A stretch of DNA of 64,000 nucleotides from Sclerotinia nivalis (taxonomy: Eukaryota; Ascomycota; Leotiomycetes; Helotiales; Sclerotiniaceae), in NCBI GenBank assembly GCA_029531795.1, contig JAPEIS010000011.1:1302001-1366000 (forward strand), read 5' to 3'. The notes beneath the pieces are model-generated. The model ran no database searches, was not told the DNA's origin, and worked only from the letters and a program-made list of their open reading frames with translations. How positions within the stretch are numbered: position 1 is the first letter of the stretch; each line of letters opens with the position of its first letter. Of the stretch, positions 35,352-46,086 are shown one piece after another. The translations under genes were made by a program, and so were the position numbers.

Positions 35352-36603
35352 GCGGATGAAGATTGATGTTTAAGAGTTGTACGATGTGCTAGGCATGAGA
35401 TGAGGATCCTGGTGAAGTCCATACATATACTCGCATTTCCGATCCCATCAGACTTCACAGACGGACCTTGCAAATCTCCTTTCTTCCTAGATTTAGGTGG
35501 AAAGATACTCCCGTAGGTCACGCCCAAGATAAGATATACATACGGCTATTATATCCACCTCTCACCATCTCGTCCTGAATATCAAATATTTACGATATCG
35601 CATGCGAGATACAAATACAAAATACAACAATCTATCATTCATCCCCCGCATCAAAGCCATTCCACAAGAACCCTGTTCACAACATATCATGGCCTTACAC
35701 GACGCTTACACCACAACTTCAACAACCGGCTCTGATTCCTGAGCTTGATTCTCAGTTCGAGAATCCTGAGGTTTCAAAGGGGAATGGTGATAGATATAGA
35801 TATAGAGATATGGAAATGGAAATGGGAATGGATAAGGATATAGAGATGGGAATAGGACGCCACACTCAGTATTCGGGGAATACTTACTCTTCTATTCGAT
35901 TTTACATGCTGATTCTCGTCGGTATATATCGATGGATCTGTGTATGGATGAGATATTCATTCACATGTGGTGTCCTAGCGTGAAAGGCAGGAATTTAAAG
36001 AGGGATAGATAAATTTTTGGGAATTGGGTTTAGCTTTAGGTGTAAGGAAAAGCGATATTCTGAATATGGGAGGACGGAATATATGGCATAGATATAAATT
36101 ATGCGCTTTGATAGTACTCGGGTAGAAGAAGAGAAATATATAATCCACATTCCCCTAATAGCTTCCCTTACATTCCACCTCCTCCACCCCCCCCTTTATT
36201 TTCATGTACCTTGTATGTGCTCTGGTATTTATGTAGAATATACATCACAGCCATAGCCACAGCCAGAGTCTTAGTCAGAAGCATAGCCATACTCATAGTC
36301 ATGTCTATTACCTATCCATCCATATGTATCAATCTAATCTAATCTACTTTCTCTCTCTCTCTCTCCCTCCCCCTCTCTCCTCTCTGCATGAAAATCCACA
36401 TCCACGCTAAAATATTGTAGCATCGCACCAATTCCTCATAATAACCATTAAATCCTAAACATTTGTCTATCTCTCGCCTTGATTCTTTTCTTCACTGCCT
36501 AAGACATTCCTCTCCACCACACATCTCTAACCGCACTCCTCCCATATCCCCAACACTATCCATCTTTATCACCATCCGCAACACCGCCCTACCCTGCCCT
36601 GTC
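35352..36603. other. Convergent intergenic region with simple repeats
   Basis: Between the 3' ends of the oxidase and the antiporter. It contains gatatagaga/ggaaatggaaat runs (about 35788-35850) and a ct dinucleotide run (36349-36380). No gene seen. Confidence 0.55.
36349..36383. repeat. CT dinucleotide microsatellite
   Basis: About nine ct units followed by ccctcccc-type pyrimidines, downstream of the antiporter gene on the opposite strand. Confidence 0.85.
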
Positions 36604-38560
36604 CTAAACCTCCGAATCCCTTCCCGTCACATCCCCAACCACATGTGCCTCCTCATCCGGAAACCTAATAGTCCTCCCCTCCACCACCCCATCAACCATA
36701 CCAATAGGACTCCCATCCGAGACTTCCGTTCCACTCCCCACCCCACTCGCCGTCGGCCCCGAGCGAATAACACTCCCACCAATCCTATAAATTGGTCTCG
36801 GGCTCGTTCCCGAACTCAAAGCCGGTCCGGAACTTCCACTTCCAACTACACTTACATTTGCCGTTCCACTTCCACTCCCGTCTGCAGCAGCATTTCCTCT
36901 TCTCCTCTCTCTTAGCAACCCCGCATTTGAACTATAGACCCTGGCTCCAATAGCCAAAGTCGTTTGACTATTTGTCTGACTTGTGAAAGCTCTACTTAAT
37001 GTTCTCGGTAGGAAGAAGCCTAATTTGCCCAATGGTATTGAAAGTCCATGGACCACAATACTACAAATTGTCAAGAACCAAACGACAACTGTGATAACTT
37101 CTGCTAGATGTTCTGCATCTTCGCGTTGAACACCGTCTACTGTGATTGTTTCAAGGAATTCGAGTGAGATGTAGAGATAGAAGATAGCGCTAACTCCAAT
37201 TGGTCCAAAGAACCCGACGAAAATAGCTTGACGTTTCTCTTCAATTTGATGTATAAATTTGTGTAATGTGAAGACAATTGGTAGACGTCTATTTGTATGA
37301 AGTCAGTTTAGGTTTTGACAACTAATATACTCATCCAGTAATATTCAAACCAGGAAATATAGTGAAACAGCTTACCTGAAAAGTAATATCAAAATTCCCA
37401 AAAATATCAATCGATAAATTGGAATAACATTATTAGTAGCAAATGAAGCCCAAGGACAAATAGCCCCAAACCATATAAAGATACTCAGATTCAGTAACAT
37501 ATCAATAGTAGGTTGAAGCGAATCATCTAATGTCTCAAGACGAAACCAATCATCCCAAGTAAAGAAATTTCCAGCAATGAAACATGCCAAAACATCATCA
37601 CTACCAATCATGCCGCAAGTGCCCACTATGAATAAAGCCAAGGTGATAGCGAATACGAGGAAACTTTCTCTGTCCACGAATTTCTTTTCTTCGGCCCAAT
37701 GAAGTAGTTCTTTGGCTATCCAACCTACGGTAGCTCCGTAGATGACACTGAGTATGATGGTATAAGCCCACGTTTCACCAAACCAGAGTCCAATAGCTTT
37801 AGAAGCACCTCCAGTTTGACCAGCTCCTATAATGAACGATTAGCATATATTCTAAATATAGAACTAAAACGACAATGAAGTCAAAAAACTCACCACCATG
37901 TCCAGTATACTTTATCAAATACAAAGCCAAAAACAGATATGGATATCCCAGTCCATCATTTGCCCCACTCTCCGCCACAATAATCTTTTGCAACTCCTTC
38001 GGAATATTCTTATCCGCAAATTTCCCCTTCACAATACTATTACTCAATACCGGATCGGTAGGTGTAACACATGCTCCAACGGCTAAGGCGTGCAAGAATG
38101 AAAGATTGGGAACCATTCCCCAAACCAACAACGAACTTGAAAGCCACATTATAGTCATAATAGGACCGAGCAGGAGAGAGAGGGCTTTCCATTCTAATGC
38201 GAGATAGCGGGAGGGTAATTGGACACCGGCGAGAACAAGTTGGACGCCGAGGACTAAACGGCTGAAACAGAGGGTGGCAGTGTTAAGGTTTGCGACGGAT
38301 CCCGTGTAATCGAGGGGTCGAACGAAGTCTGCTGCATGTGGAGACATAGCGACGCCGAAGAGAAGGGATATTACTATTTAGATATAAATTAGCCATTGTC
38401 TGCCAGGTAATCAGGGTAGCGAGGGGAAGGGAAGAGACATACGTGCTTCAGAAAGATAAAACTTCTCCTTGAACAAATAAGACACCAATCCAAACAAAGT
38501 AATGAAACCGCCCAGGACGGCACATACAATGTTGAAGTTAGTTGTTGAGAGAGTAGGCAT
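36604..38560 (-). CDS. nha1: Plasma-membrane Na+/H+ antiporter, fungal Nha1/Sod2 type
   Basis: Minus-strand exons 38560-38443, 38373-37894, 37826-37376 and 37288-36604 give 577 residues. Cation/proton antiporter-1 members export Na+, Li+ or K+ for protons and set salt tolerance and cytosolic pH. The first 430 residues are a series of hydrophobic helices. The conserved ND pair needed for transport is N178-D179 in ESGANDGLG. Other fungal markers are ISLLFGVAMSPHAA, VGACVTPTDPVL, NFFTWDDWFR and FVGFFGPIGVSAIFY. The hydrophilic C-terminus is short and Gly/Ser-rich, so total length is nearer S. pombe Sod2 than S. cerevisiae Nha1 (which has a very long tail). The start is the first ATG, and exon 1 leads directly into ALISLLFG. 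The oxidase gene converges on it from the left. Confidence 0.92.
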
Positions 38561-39940
38561 CTTGACTATTCCCTTTTCCTCTTATCCTCTGGTCTATTTC
38601 CTTAATATATATCGCGGAATCGCTTTCCAGCTTCAATTGCGATCTTGCAAGCTCCAGAGCCTGAGACCAGTGTGCTGTGTCTGCGAACTGCGAGCCTGCA
38701 ATTGTGCACCTGGAAGTATGCGCATCCAACTATCCCACCCCCGATCGTCACTCTCACAATCCTTCTTATGAAATCTCCTCTTCAATCTAGTAGCCTCCTT
38801 AGAATCCCCAGCCTGTGTTATTGAATCATTGAAATGCACTCTTCCTTTTCCACCCAAAGATCTGGATATGCCCGCCACTTTGTTCTGCAGGTGTGCTGAG
38901 ACTATCAATCAAATCGTTTTCCTTTCTTTCTGTCGGTTTGTTGTAGATAATGAAAGGGTATGATATATCAAAACTACAATATCTACAAAGTATGTAAGAG
39001 CTTATATAGCAAATTGTCGTGTGATGAGATTTCTCTTTCCCGTAGTTCTAATATGCAGAAAAAAGGGTGTGGTTGATCAATAAATATGCATGTGAATAAC
39101 ATTTTCTTTCACCCCCATCAACAAAACTTCCGATGAATCCCTGCCCTGTGTCAAGCTGTAACTCCATCCCCCACACCCCACAGCACCGAACCTATCCGTT
39201 ACCACCAAACCCGTTATCTCACATCTTACCGCCTAGCCACCTGCCCCTCTTCTTACCCCCCCTCGTGACAATTTTGATAATGCTGTGTTAGATTCACATA
39301 TGAATCTCTTATATATCAATTAATGGCATACTCGAATATCATGCAGCAGTAGGTTAAAAGGAATCATTGGCTTTAAAAAAAATACATACTATAGTATTTG
39401 TTGGACAAATAAATTGATAGCTGTCCAAAGTCACAATATGTTTATCAAACAGATATCATTACAATATGATTATACAACAATAGTGTCATTTAATTCCAAT
39501 GAATTCATTTCCTTTCCCCATACTAACCATAGCTATCACACCAATCCAATATCGATATCTATACCTACCCGAACACAGTAAACACAATCCCCTCCCTCTC
39601 CTCTCTCCTCTAACTAATATCCACCACAGATTTGCCATAAGGGGATGTAGTCCCTAGGTTTGTCCAGGCTGTAAAGCGGCAGCTGGGAGAAGTTTGAATA
39701 TTGACTCTTGTTGTATAAAAACACCACCAAACCTGTATAAAAGGCTATGTAAGATTAATATCATCAAAAGAGGCGTGAATCCCGTGCTCGTCCTTCAAAA
39801 GCATCTTCTCCATTGAACACCATGGACTTCGGACTCATCAGTCGACCCAATCCCAGCGGGCTACAAAGGCATTTAATCTACCTAGCTATCCCACATCGCT
39901 CATACCTATATGAGCCCATTTCTCCCCATCCTTCCTCCAT
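38561..39940. other. Intergenic, antiporter promoter to RNase H1 3' flank
   Basis: About 1.4 kb. I see no conserved gene. Open frames around 38538-38908 are on both strands and have no family resemblance. Confidence 0.55.
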
Positions 39941-41092
39941 TCACTTCCTTTTTCCCATCGCCCCGCTGACAGCCAACCTATCTGCCGCCACATTCCCCGG
40001 ATTCTCATCATGTCCCTTGACCCACGTCAAATTTGTCTGAACCCCACCCTTCGTCCTCTCATCGATGCGTTCCCTAATACTCTTCACCAAATCTTCATTC
40101 ATGACCGGCTTCCCGGTACTGGTTTTCCAACCATTTTTCTCCCAGCTCTTATACCACACCGTCGCGCAATTGATCGTGTAGTTGCTGTCTGTGATGATCT
40201 CGATGGGTTTATCTAGAGGTACGATTTCGAGAGCGCGGAGAGCGGCAGTGAGTTCAGCGCGTTGATTGGTTTGAGGTGTACCTTCCAGAGGGGCAGAAAT
40301 ATTTCTAAGGGTTGCTGTTAGTATATATTTTGGGAGCTTCCGAAAGAAGGGATTGAACATACCTCTCATCACCATCCCCAAAGAAAACTCCATATCCAGC
40401 CACAGCCCCAGCCTTTCCATTGCCCCTACTACTCCCATCCGTCCAGACCTTTATCGTATCTGCCTTAACCACCTGATGCGCATTCTCCTCCGCAGTAACT
40501 TTCCCCTTTCCCTTCACCACTTTCTTTCCACCCTCCTCCTTAACCTCTTTTTCCGCAGCTGTCTTAGCCTTCTTACTTGCCTTTCCCCCTTGCCTCACAA
40601 ACTCCTCCGCCTCCTCCCTCGTAGCAAACTTCTTATATTTTGGCCCTTTAACCCCATCAATCTGTTTCTTCGCATCGGCCCACTCCTCATAAACTCCCGT
40701 TTCATGCCCAACGGCTACACCATAGAACTTATCTCCTTGTGAAGGTTTCGCGGGGTTCTTGCCGGCTACAAATGCTTCTGCGTCTAATTTTGTCGAGAAG
40801 GATTTATCTGCGGGAATATTTGATATTAGCATCTTTCTGCCCCAGACCAGAATATCGAATAATATCCCCAAAACCACCCTTCCCCATCACTCCCAAAATA
40901 AGAAAAAAACTCACACAAAGCCCCTGCAAATCCTGTAATCTGTTCCCTACAATCATCCCAATTGGTAAACACTCCCGTTTCCTTCCCCTTCCTAACCGCA
41001 TAATATTTCTGCGCTCCGCCAGCTCCTCCCTTATCATTCCCCTCTCCTTCTCCCTCACCATTAAACTTTCTCTTCCTCGTAGCTGGAGGCAT
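39941..41092 (-). CDS. rnh1: RNase H1 with two N-terminal hybrid-binding modules
   Basis: Minus-strand exons 41092-40915, 40807-40363 and 40304-39941 give 328 residues. RNase H1 cuts RNA in RNA-DNA hybrids (R-loops, primers). Two hybrid-binding (Cauli_VI-like) modules are visible: KYYAVRKGKETGVFTNW...KSFSTKLDAEAFV (about 20-75) and KFYGVAVGHETGVYEEW...KKFATREEAEEFV (about 87-135). A Lys-rich linker leads to the catalytic domain with D183 (WTDGSSRGNG), E225 (NQRAEL), D247 (TDSNY) and D316 (NVAADRLA), plus His306 in WVKGHDENPGN. All four acidic catalytic residues are present. The start chosen is the first ATG (MPPATRKRKFN). The frame is open a further 118 codons upstream but without an ATG. It may be nuclear, as the start is Arg/Lys-rich. 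Confidence 0.92.
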
Positions 41093-42692
41093 TTTCGAAT
41101 TGCCCAGATTTGTCGAGCGTCTTAAATTTCCCAACTTTCCAAGCCAAAACTTTCCCTCTCTCAAGATCCTCTTTCGTTTCTTCTGAAGGGGATTTGAAGC
41201 GTGTAGCAACCTGTTATTCTTGTTCTTATTTTTATTACTGTTCTTATTCTTCTTCTTATTCCTCTCTTGATTCCTTTTGCTGTTCTTCTTTTTATCCCCT
41301 CTCTCAATGCGAAACTGTGCCTTCTCAATAAAAGTATCTATCCCAAGAAACACCTTCCGATCCAAACTTCTCGTAGATGCAGATGCAGATTCAGATTCCA
41401 ATCGGTAACACGAGAATCCAAAAGATCTCACTCGGTTTCGAAACAAATCGTAAAGAAAAGGTCTAGAAATCTTTATCTGTCACAAACACCCAATCCAGTC
41501 AGTCCAGTCAATCAATCAATAAGCACCAGTAAATGTATGCGAGACCCCAAACAAAAGAGTCAAAAGAATAAAATGAGATGAAACAAAGACCAAGGAGAAT
41601 GAGTTTTGTTCGGTGGTGCTGGATGCGGCCAGAGTGAAGAGAGGTAAAAGAAGATGTAAAGGGAAGTATTCATAGGTAGGAAAGGAAATGAATGAATTCC
41701 CTCCACGAGGAGAGATGTTGAATTTGCAAGCTAAAAATCATACTACAGAAGAAACATAACATACCGTACGAGTTGAACGTAGTCAACGTAATCGCAGACC
41801 TGCTCGTAGACCTGCTCGTAGACCTGCTCCTGGGCCCTCAAAAAGCATATCCGAATTGATCGTAGCAAAGCACATCAAACGAGATCAAGCCAAATAAAAC
41901 CAAAGCAAAACAAAATGAGTGTGCAGATATCTAAATATCCTCAAAGCAGTAGGTAGTACTAGGTATTGAAAGGAAGGGTTGATTGCGAGTCTGCGACCGT
42001 TACAATTTTATTTTACAATTTACACATGCAAGGATCCATCAAAAGTCCAAGGTGATGCACGCACGCGGGGAAGCGGTCCCGATGAAATACATCACTTTAT
42101 TCAAATCATCTTAGCGGTGCCAATGAGATCATACCTGTGTTATCATTATCAAATTCTAGTAACTATTTCATAGTAAATTCATTCACTCTCATTCTCAAAG
42201 TGAATCATAAAATTTATTTCTTTTTAAAATATCATTTCCATTCGTCCCCGTTTCGCTCTCCAAATGTTTCTATTGTCTAATTCCATCTCGCTGTACAAAA
42301 AATTCTCTGATCTTCCATCTATTGTAGTTTTCCCTTTAAAATGCAAGACCAAAGCCATCTTCTGGGTATTTCCCTCGGAAGTGTAGTAAACGCTCAAGCA
42401 ATCCCTCCATCGCTTTAATTCCATCTTGCTATAAAAGTATAAGCCCATTCTTGTGCGTACGCCAAACACATTCACCTCCCCATTTCTGAATCCCTAATAC
42501 CAGTTCCAATCTCCCAATTGTTGTTACAAATCATCATTTCCCCAAAATCAACCCTTGAAAACTCCCAATTTGTAAATGAAACCTCGCTATGCAATGCAAA
42601 CCCATCCCAAATGATACAAACCCCGAAGCCCCATATTTTACATTTCTGTTCGTTTTCTAGCTTCCCTCATTGTGACATGGACGATCAAATCT
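41093..42692. other. Intergenic region upstream of rnh1
   Basis: 1.6 kb between the RNase H1 start and the 3' end of the bifunctional kinase. It holds three copies of a 12-bp unit (agacctgctcgt) at about 41799-41832 and an Asn/Lys-coding AT-rich stretch at about 41195-41300. No gene seen. Confidence 0.55.
41799..41833. repeat. 12-bp tandem repeat (agacctgctcgt)3
   Basis: Three copies, the last ending cct instead of cgt, about 700 bp upstream of the RNase H1 start on its promoter side. Confidence 0.85.
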
Positions 42693-45006
42693 TTAATTGC
42701 CCTTCTCCGTTTCCTTCCTTGGCTTATAGCCTGGCAATTCATCGAACCACTCTCCTCGTTCATTATATTTGTATGCGTGGAACTCGATACCATAAGGTTT
42801 TGGTTCGATGGCATAGAGCATCCCCAAAGGTACATCCAAATCGGCAATATCATCTCTGGTGAGATCCATGAAATATGCCATCAAAACTCGAGCAACAGAT
42901 CGGTGTCCAATGATGAGGACATGGTCTGTAATACGTTCAAGCTCTCGGACCATATCCCTAAGTCGACTGATAACTTGCAAATAACCTTCACCTCCAACTC
43001 CAGGGTATATGTAGTGCAATTTGTCCCTGGCTCGCTTTTCGTACTCGTCGGGAAAGCGTGATTCAATTTCCTTGTAGGTCAATCCTTCGAAAGAGCCCGC
43101 ATTCAATTCATTCAGCATTTCCCAGTTCTTAACGTCATAATCTTCATCCTGCTCAAAGTGCTCTGCCGTTTGGATACTTCGCTTGAGCATTGAAGTCCAC
43201 ACACAGAAGTTCTTTTCGTCCAATTCTCCCATAATGTCTGGATAGGGTGGTGTTCTTACTGCCTCGCCTCCCGGAGGATATTTTGCACTCTCAATGGCAG
43301 ATTGTTGTTGCTCGAGAAGCCATCGTCTTCGACGGTCTGTGATGAAGTTGTGAAGAACTTGAGCATATTTTTGTCCTTCCGGGGTGAGATCAGAATCACC
43401 ACCAAGTTTGCCAATCGCGTTATCGTTGGATTTTCCATGTCGTGTGATCCAAATTTGTCTTGGGGAAAGGTTGAATGTCGACAAATATGAAGCTATGCCT
43501 CCTGTTAAGAAACCCTTGAGTTGATAATGAACAACCTTTCGTCCGACATCTATCATTTTGATGTACTGCATATGATTATCTTCTTCGTATCTTCCTAAAG
43601 GAACGTATGCACTTTCATAAGCAGCGACACGTAATTTGAAGTCTCTCAAAGAGGCTTCTGGATCCTTATCTTTGTAGTCGGGCCCTCGGAGCTTCAAGCG
43701 CATATTTGCCTCGAGCAGCTAGAAAGATGATTAGTAAATAGAATCCTCAGAACAACACGATATACGTACACTTTCATCCTCGCAAACACTCTCAATGAAA
43801 AGGATACCAAGTTTTGGCTCTCTCTCCTTAACGTGGTTAAAGAGGTGTCTGCGACGTTCAATGGTACTGTTTGTAGCATCCAGGATACCAACAGCGCCGC
43901 TTCCTAGCAAGAGGAAATCCAAGAGCTCGTCCAGGGTGTCCATCGCTACCTGCTCTCTGATTGCGGCCGCCTTGGAATTCATCGGATCAAAGAAATTGGC
44001 CGATTGATCCATTCTTCCCGGATCAGGCAACTCGCCGGGTGAAGAAATTTTCTTCAAGTCAAGACCTCTGGTTTCCTGATCCTGTTGAGTTGGATCTACA
44101 CCGTTAAGAATCATGTGGGCAGCTTGTGTAGGTGCATCTATTTTCCCGGCAATTGAGCCTGTGCGAATTGATTGGCTTGAAACAGATGGACGTTGAGCTG
44201 ATTCCTGAGCCTTCAGTGGTGTACCATTCGACTGCTGCGGTTTTCCAACTGCAACACGACGTCGATTGCCGACATTGAAAATCCTAGTCTCATGTTGCTG
44301 CCATGACAAATATCGCTGTATTTTCTTTGTAATATATGATTTTCCACGAGCAGGCAATCCTACCATAATGACCACCAATTTCGAAGCGACATCTCGTTGC
44401 GCGATTTTACCGTCAGGAGAAACGCGAGATCTGGTCATGCCAGGAATGTTGAGGGTCGTAGCAGGAGCTCGAACTCGGGGAGTGGTGGTGCCAGAACTCT
44501 GTCGAAGTGGAAGACTGCGATCGTCAGTGTTGAGGTTCAAGTGAAAAATTTGTTGAGATTTTTGCGCCCAGCCAATTTTATGAACATTCCTCACGATACT
44601 GTTCATCGATTTCGAGGGAATTGATGGGAATAGAGATATAGACTCACATTCTTGGACTGCTTTGAGCAGTTGAAGGTCCACTTGGGAGGGGTGTGTCAGA
44701 GAGAGGGTGACCAACTCCATCGGTGACTCCATCGCTAGACATTCCGGCTTTTTCGTGAAAACTTCGAGTTAAAACTACAGGTATAGCAGGTGGAGGAAGT
44801 GTGAGATAATTATCGGATTGTGGTTTGCAAACAGCAAAATCGCGCTCGAGGATGAGGTTACCAGGAATTGTACTGAGGGGTTGAGAAGAAGATTTAGGTG
44901 GATTCATTGTGCGATAGTTAAAAACCGCCGCTTTCGCGATCTGAGAGAGTTGGGACTGACGTCGATAATCCGCTGCAAGTGGGACGTTAGTGGATACAGA
45001 ATCCAT
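42693..45006 (-). CDS. 6-phosphofructo-2-kinase / fructose-2,6-bisphosphatase
   Basis: Minus-strand exons 45006-44648, 44514-43770 and 43718-42693 give 709 residues. The enzyme makes and/or degrades fructose-2,6-bisphosphate, the signal that sets glycolysis against gluconeogenesis. The N-terminal 150 residues are a Ser/Pro-rich regulatory tail. The kinase domain has a Walker A motif GLPARGKS at 172-179 and LFIESVCEDESLLEANMRLKL. The phosphatase domain has RHG at 461-463 (WITRHGKSNDN), the FEGLTYKEIE segment and IIGHRSVARVL. The catalytic His of RHG is present, so phosphatase activity is plausible, although some fungal isozymes have only one activity. An insertion of about 75 residues rich in Ser/Gln/Asp separates FNVGNRRR from SANFFDP within the kinase domain. 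Confidence 0.93.
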
Positions 45007-45465
45007 GAGATTTTATGGGAAAAGGTGGATAGCATACACGCCAAATTGTCCTGGGGCTCTGCATGAATGGCTGAAGGCATTTAAGTGGAAAGACTCTCCT
45101 CTAGTTGCTCCAATTTTTGAAGGAAATTGACCTAAATGTATCCAATCAGAATTTTTTAGGTTACAGTAGTTTAGAGTTTAAGAGGAACTATGTCGGTATT
45201 TTCAGGGTTTTGGAAGGTGCAAGCTAACCTTTTCCTCTTTTTCTCAACTCTAATTGATAACAACGCTTGTAATAGTAGTAAAAGGGCTTCTCGGCCACCT
45301 GCGAGGGCGGAAAGCAGGGTAAGGGCAGATTGACAATCTGAGTCGATCTGAGTCACGTAAACTGAGTTGTATTGAAAAGAGTTGGTATGAAATTTCGATG
45401 AGTATAAAGTCGAAATCACAATAGAATAGAACTTGTATGATAATCTTTGGAAAGGTATAGTTGCA

Positions 45466-45605
45466 GAAACAGTGGTAGTGGTAGTGGTAGTGGTAGAAGA
45501 GGGGAAGAAGTAAAAGTAGAGAGTAGAGTAGAGTAGGAAAGAAGAAGTAGAAGTAGTAGTCGTAGTCCTAGTAGTATTGCTGCAGTAGTACTGTAGTATT
45601 AATCA
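45466..45605. repeat. Trinucleotide-rich tract (gtggta / agtag)
   Basis: Four gtggta units followed by gtagag/agtag runs, about 460-600 bp upstream of the bifunctional kinase start. On the transcript strand this is a CTA/CTC-rich leader or promoter tract. Confidence 0.8.
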
Positions 45606-46042
45606 AATCGAAACTAAGAAATTAAATCTCCTCCTTCTAGACAACAATCGAAAAGTATAATTATTTGAAATGAGGGGTAGGTGGTAGTTATTATGTTGCT
45701 AATGTAAACCAAATTGACGATTCTACTCAATTCTCTAAGTTGAGTTTGTTGAGCAATGACCTCGATATCAAATCAGATCTGGAGCTCCGAAATCCGAATG
45801 GAGTGCTGAAGCATGTAAATCCGCTGCGATAAGACTTTCTGGAAGCATATCAGTAAAACACTATGCGCACTAGTCCGGCCTTGGTAGTCTTGGAAATGCA
45901 GGGCAAAGAAACAGAACAGGGATAAATAAAAATATGAAGCCAAATGAGATAGACAGGTCGAATGGATAATGGAACTTTGTCTTGTTGTGAGGCGAGAGAT
46001 GTATTCTTGTGAAAGTTTTAACTTTCTCTTGGGTTCTAGTTT

Positions 46043-46086
46043 TGAATGTGGAAGTGGAAGTGGGAGTGGGAGTGGGAGTGGGAGAA
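46043..46086. repeat. Short purine microsatellite (gtgga/gtggga)
   Basis: gtggaa units passing into gtggga units, imperfect, in non-coding DNA about 1 kb upstream of the bifunctional kinase gene. Confidence 0.8.

Noticed and set aside
8240..38560. Potassium transporter and Na+/H+ antiporter as an ion-homeostasis cluster
   Set aside because: They lie about 25 kb apart with unrelated genes between, so there is no sign of linkage beyond chance.
41093..41446. In-frame 118-codon extension upstream of RNase H1, looking like a mitochondrial presequence
   Set aside because: The open frame has no ATG; its apparent first codon is TTG. Without an upstream spliced exon it cannot start translation in the normal way, so ATG 41092 was kept.
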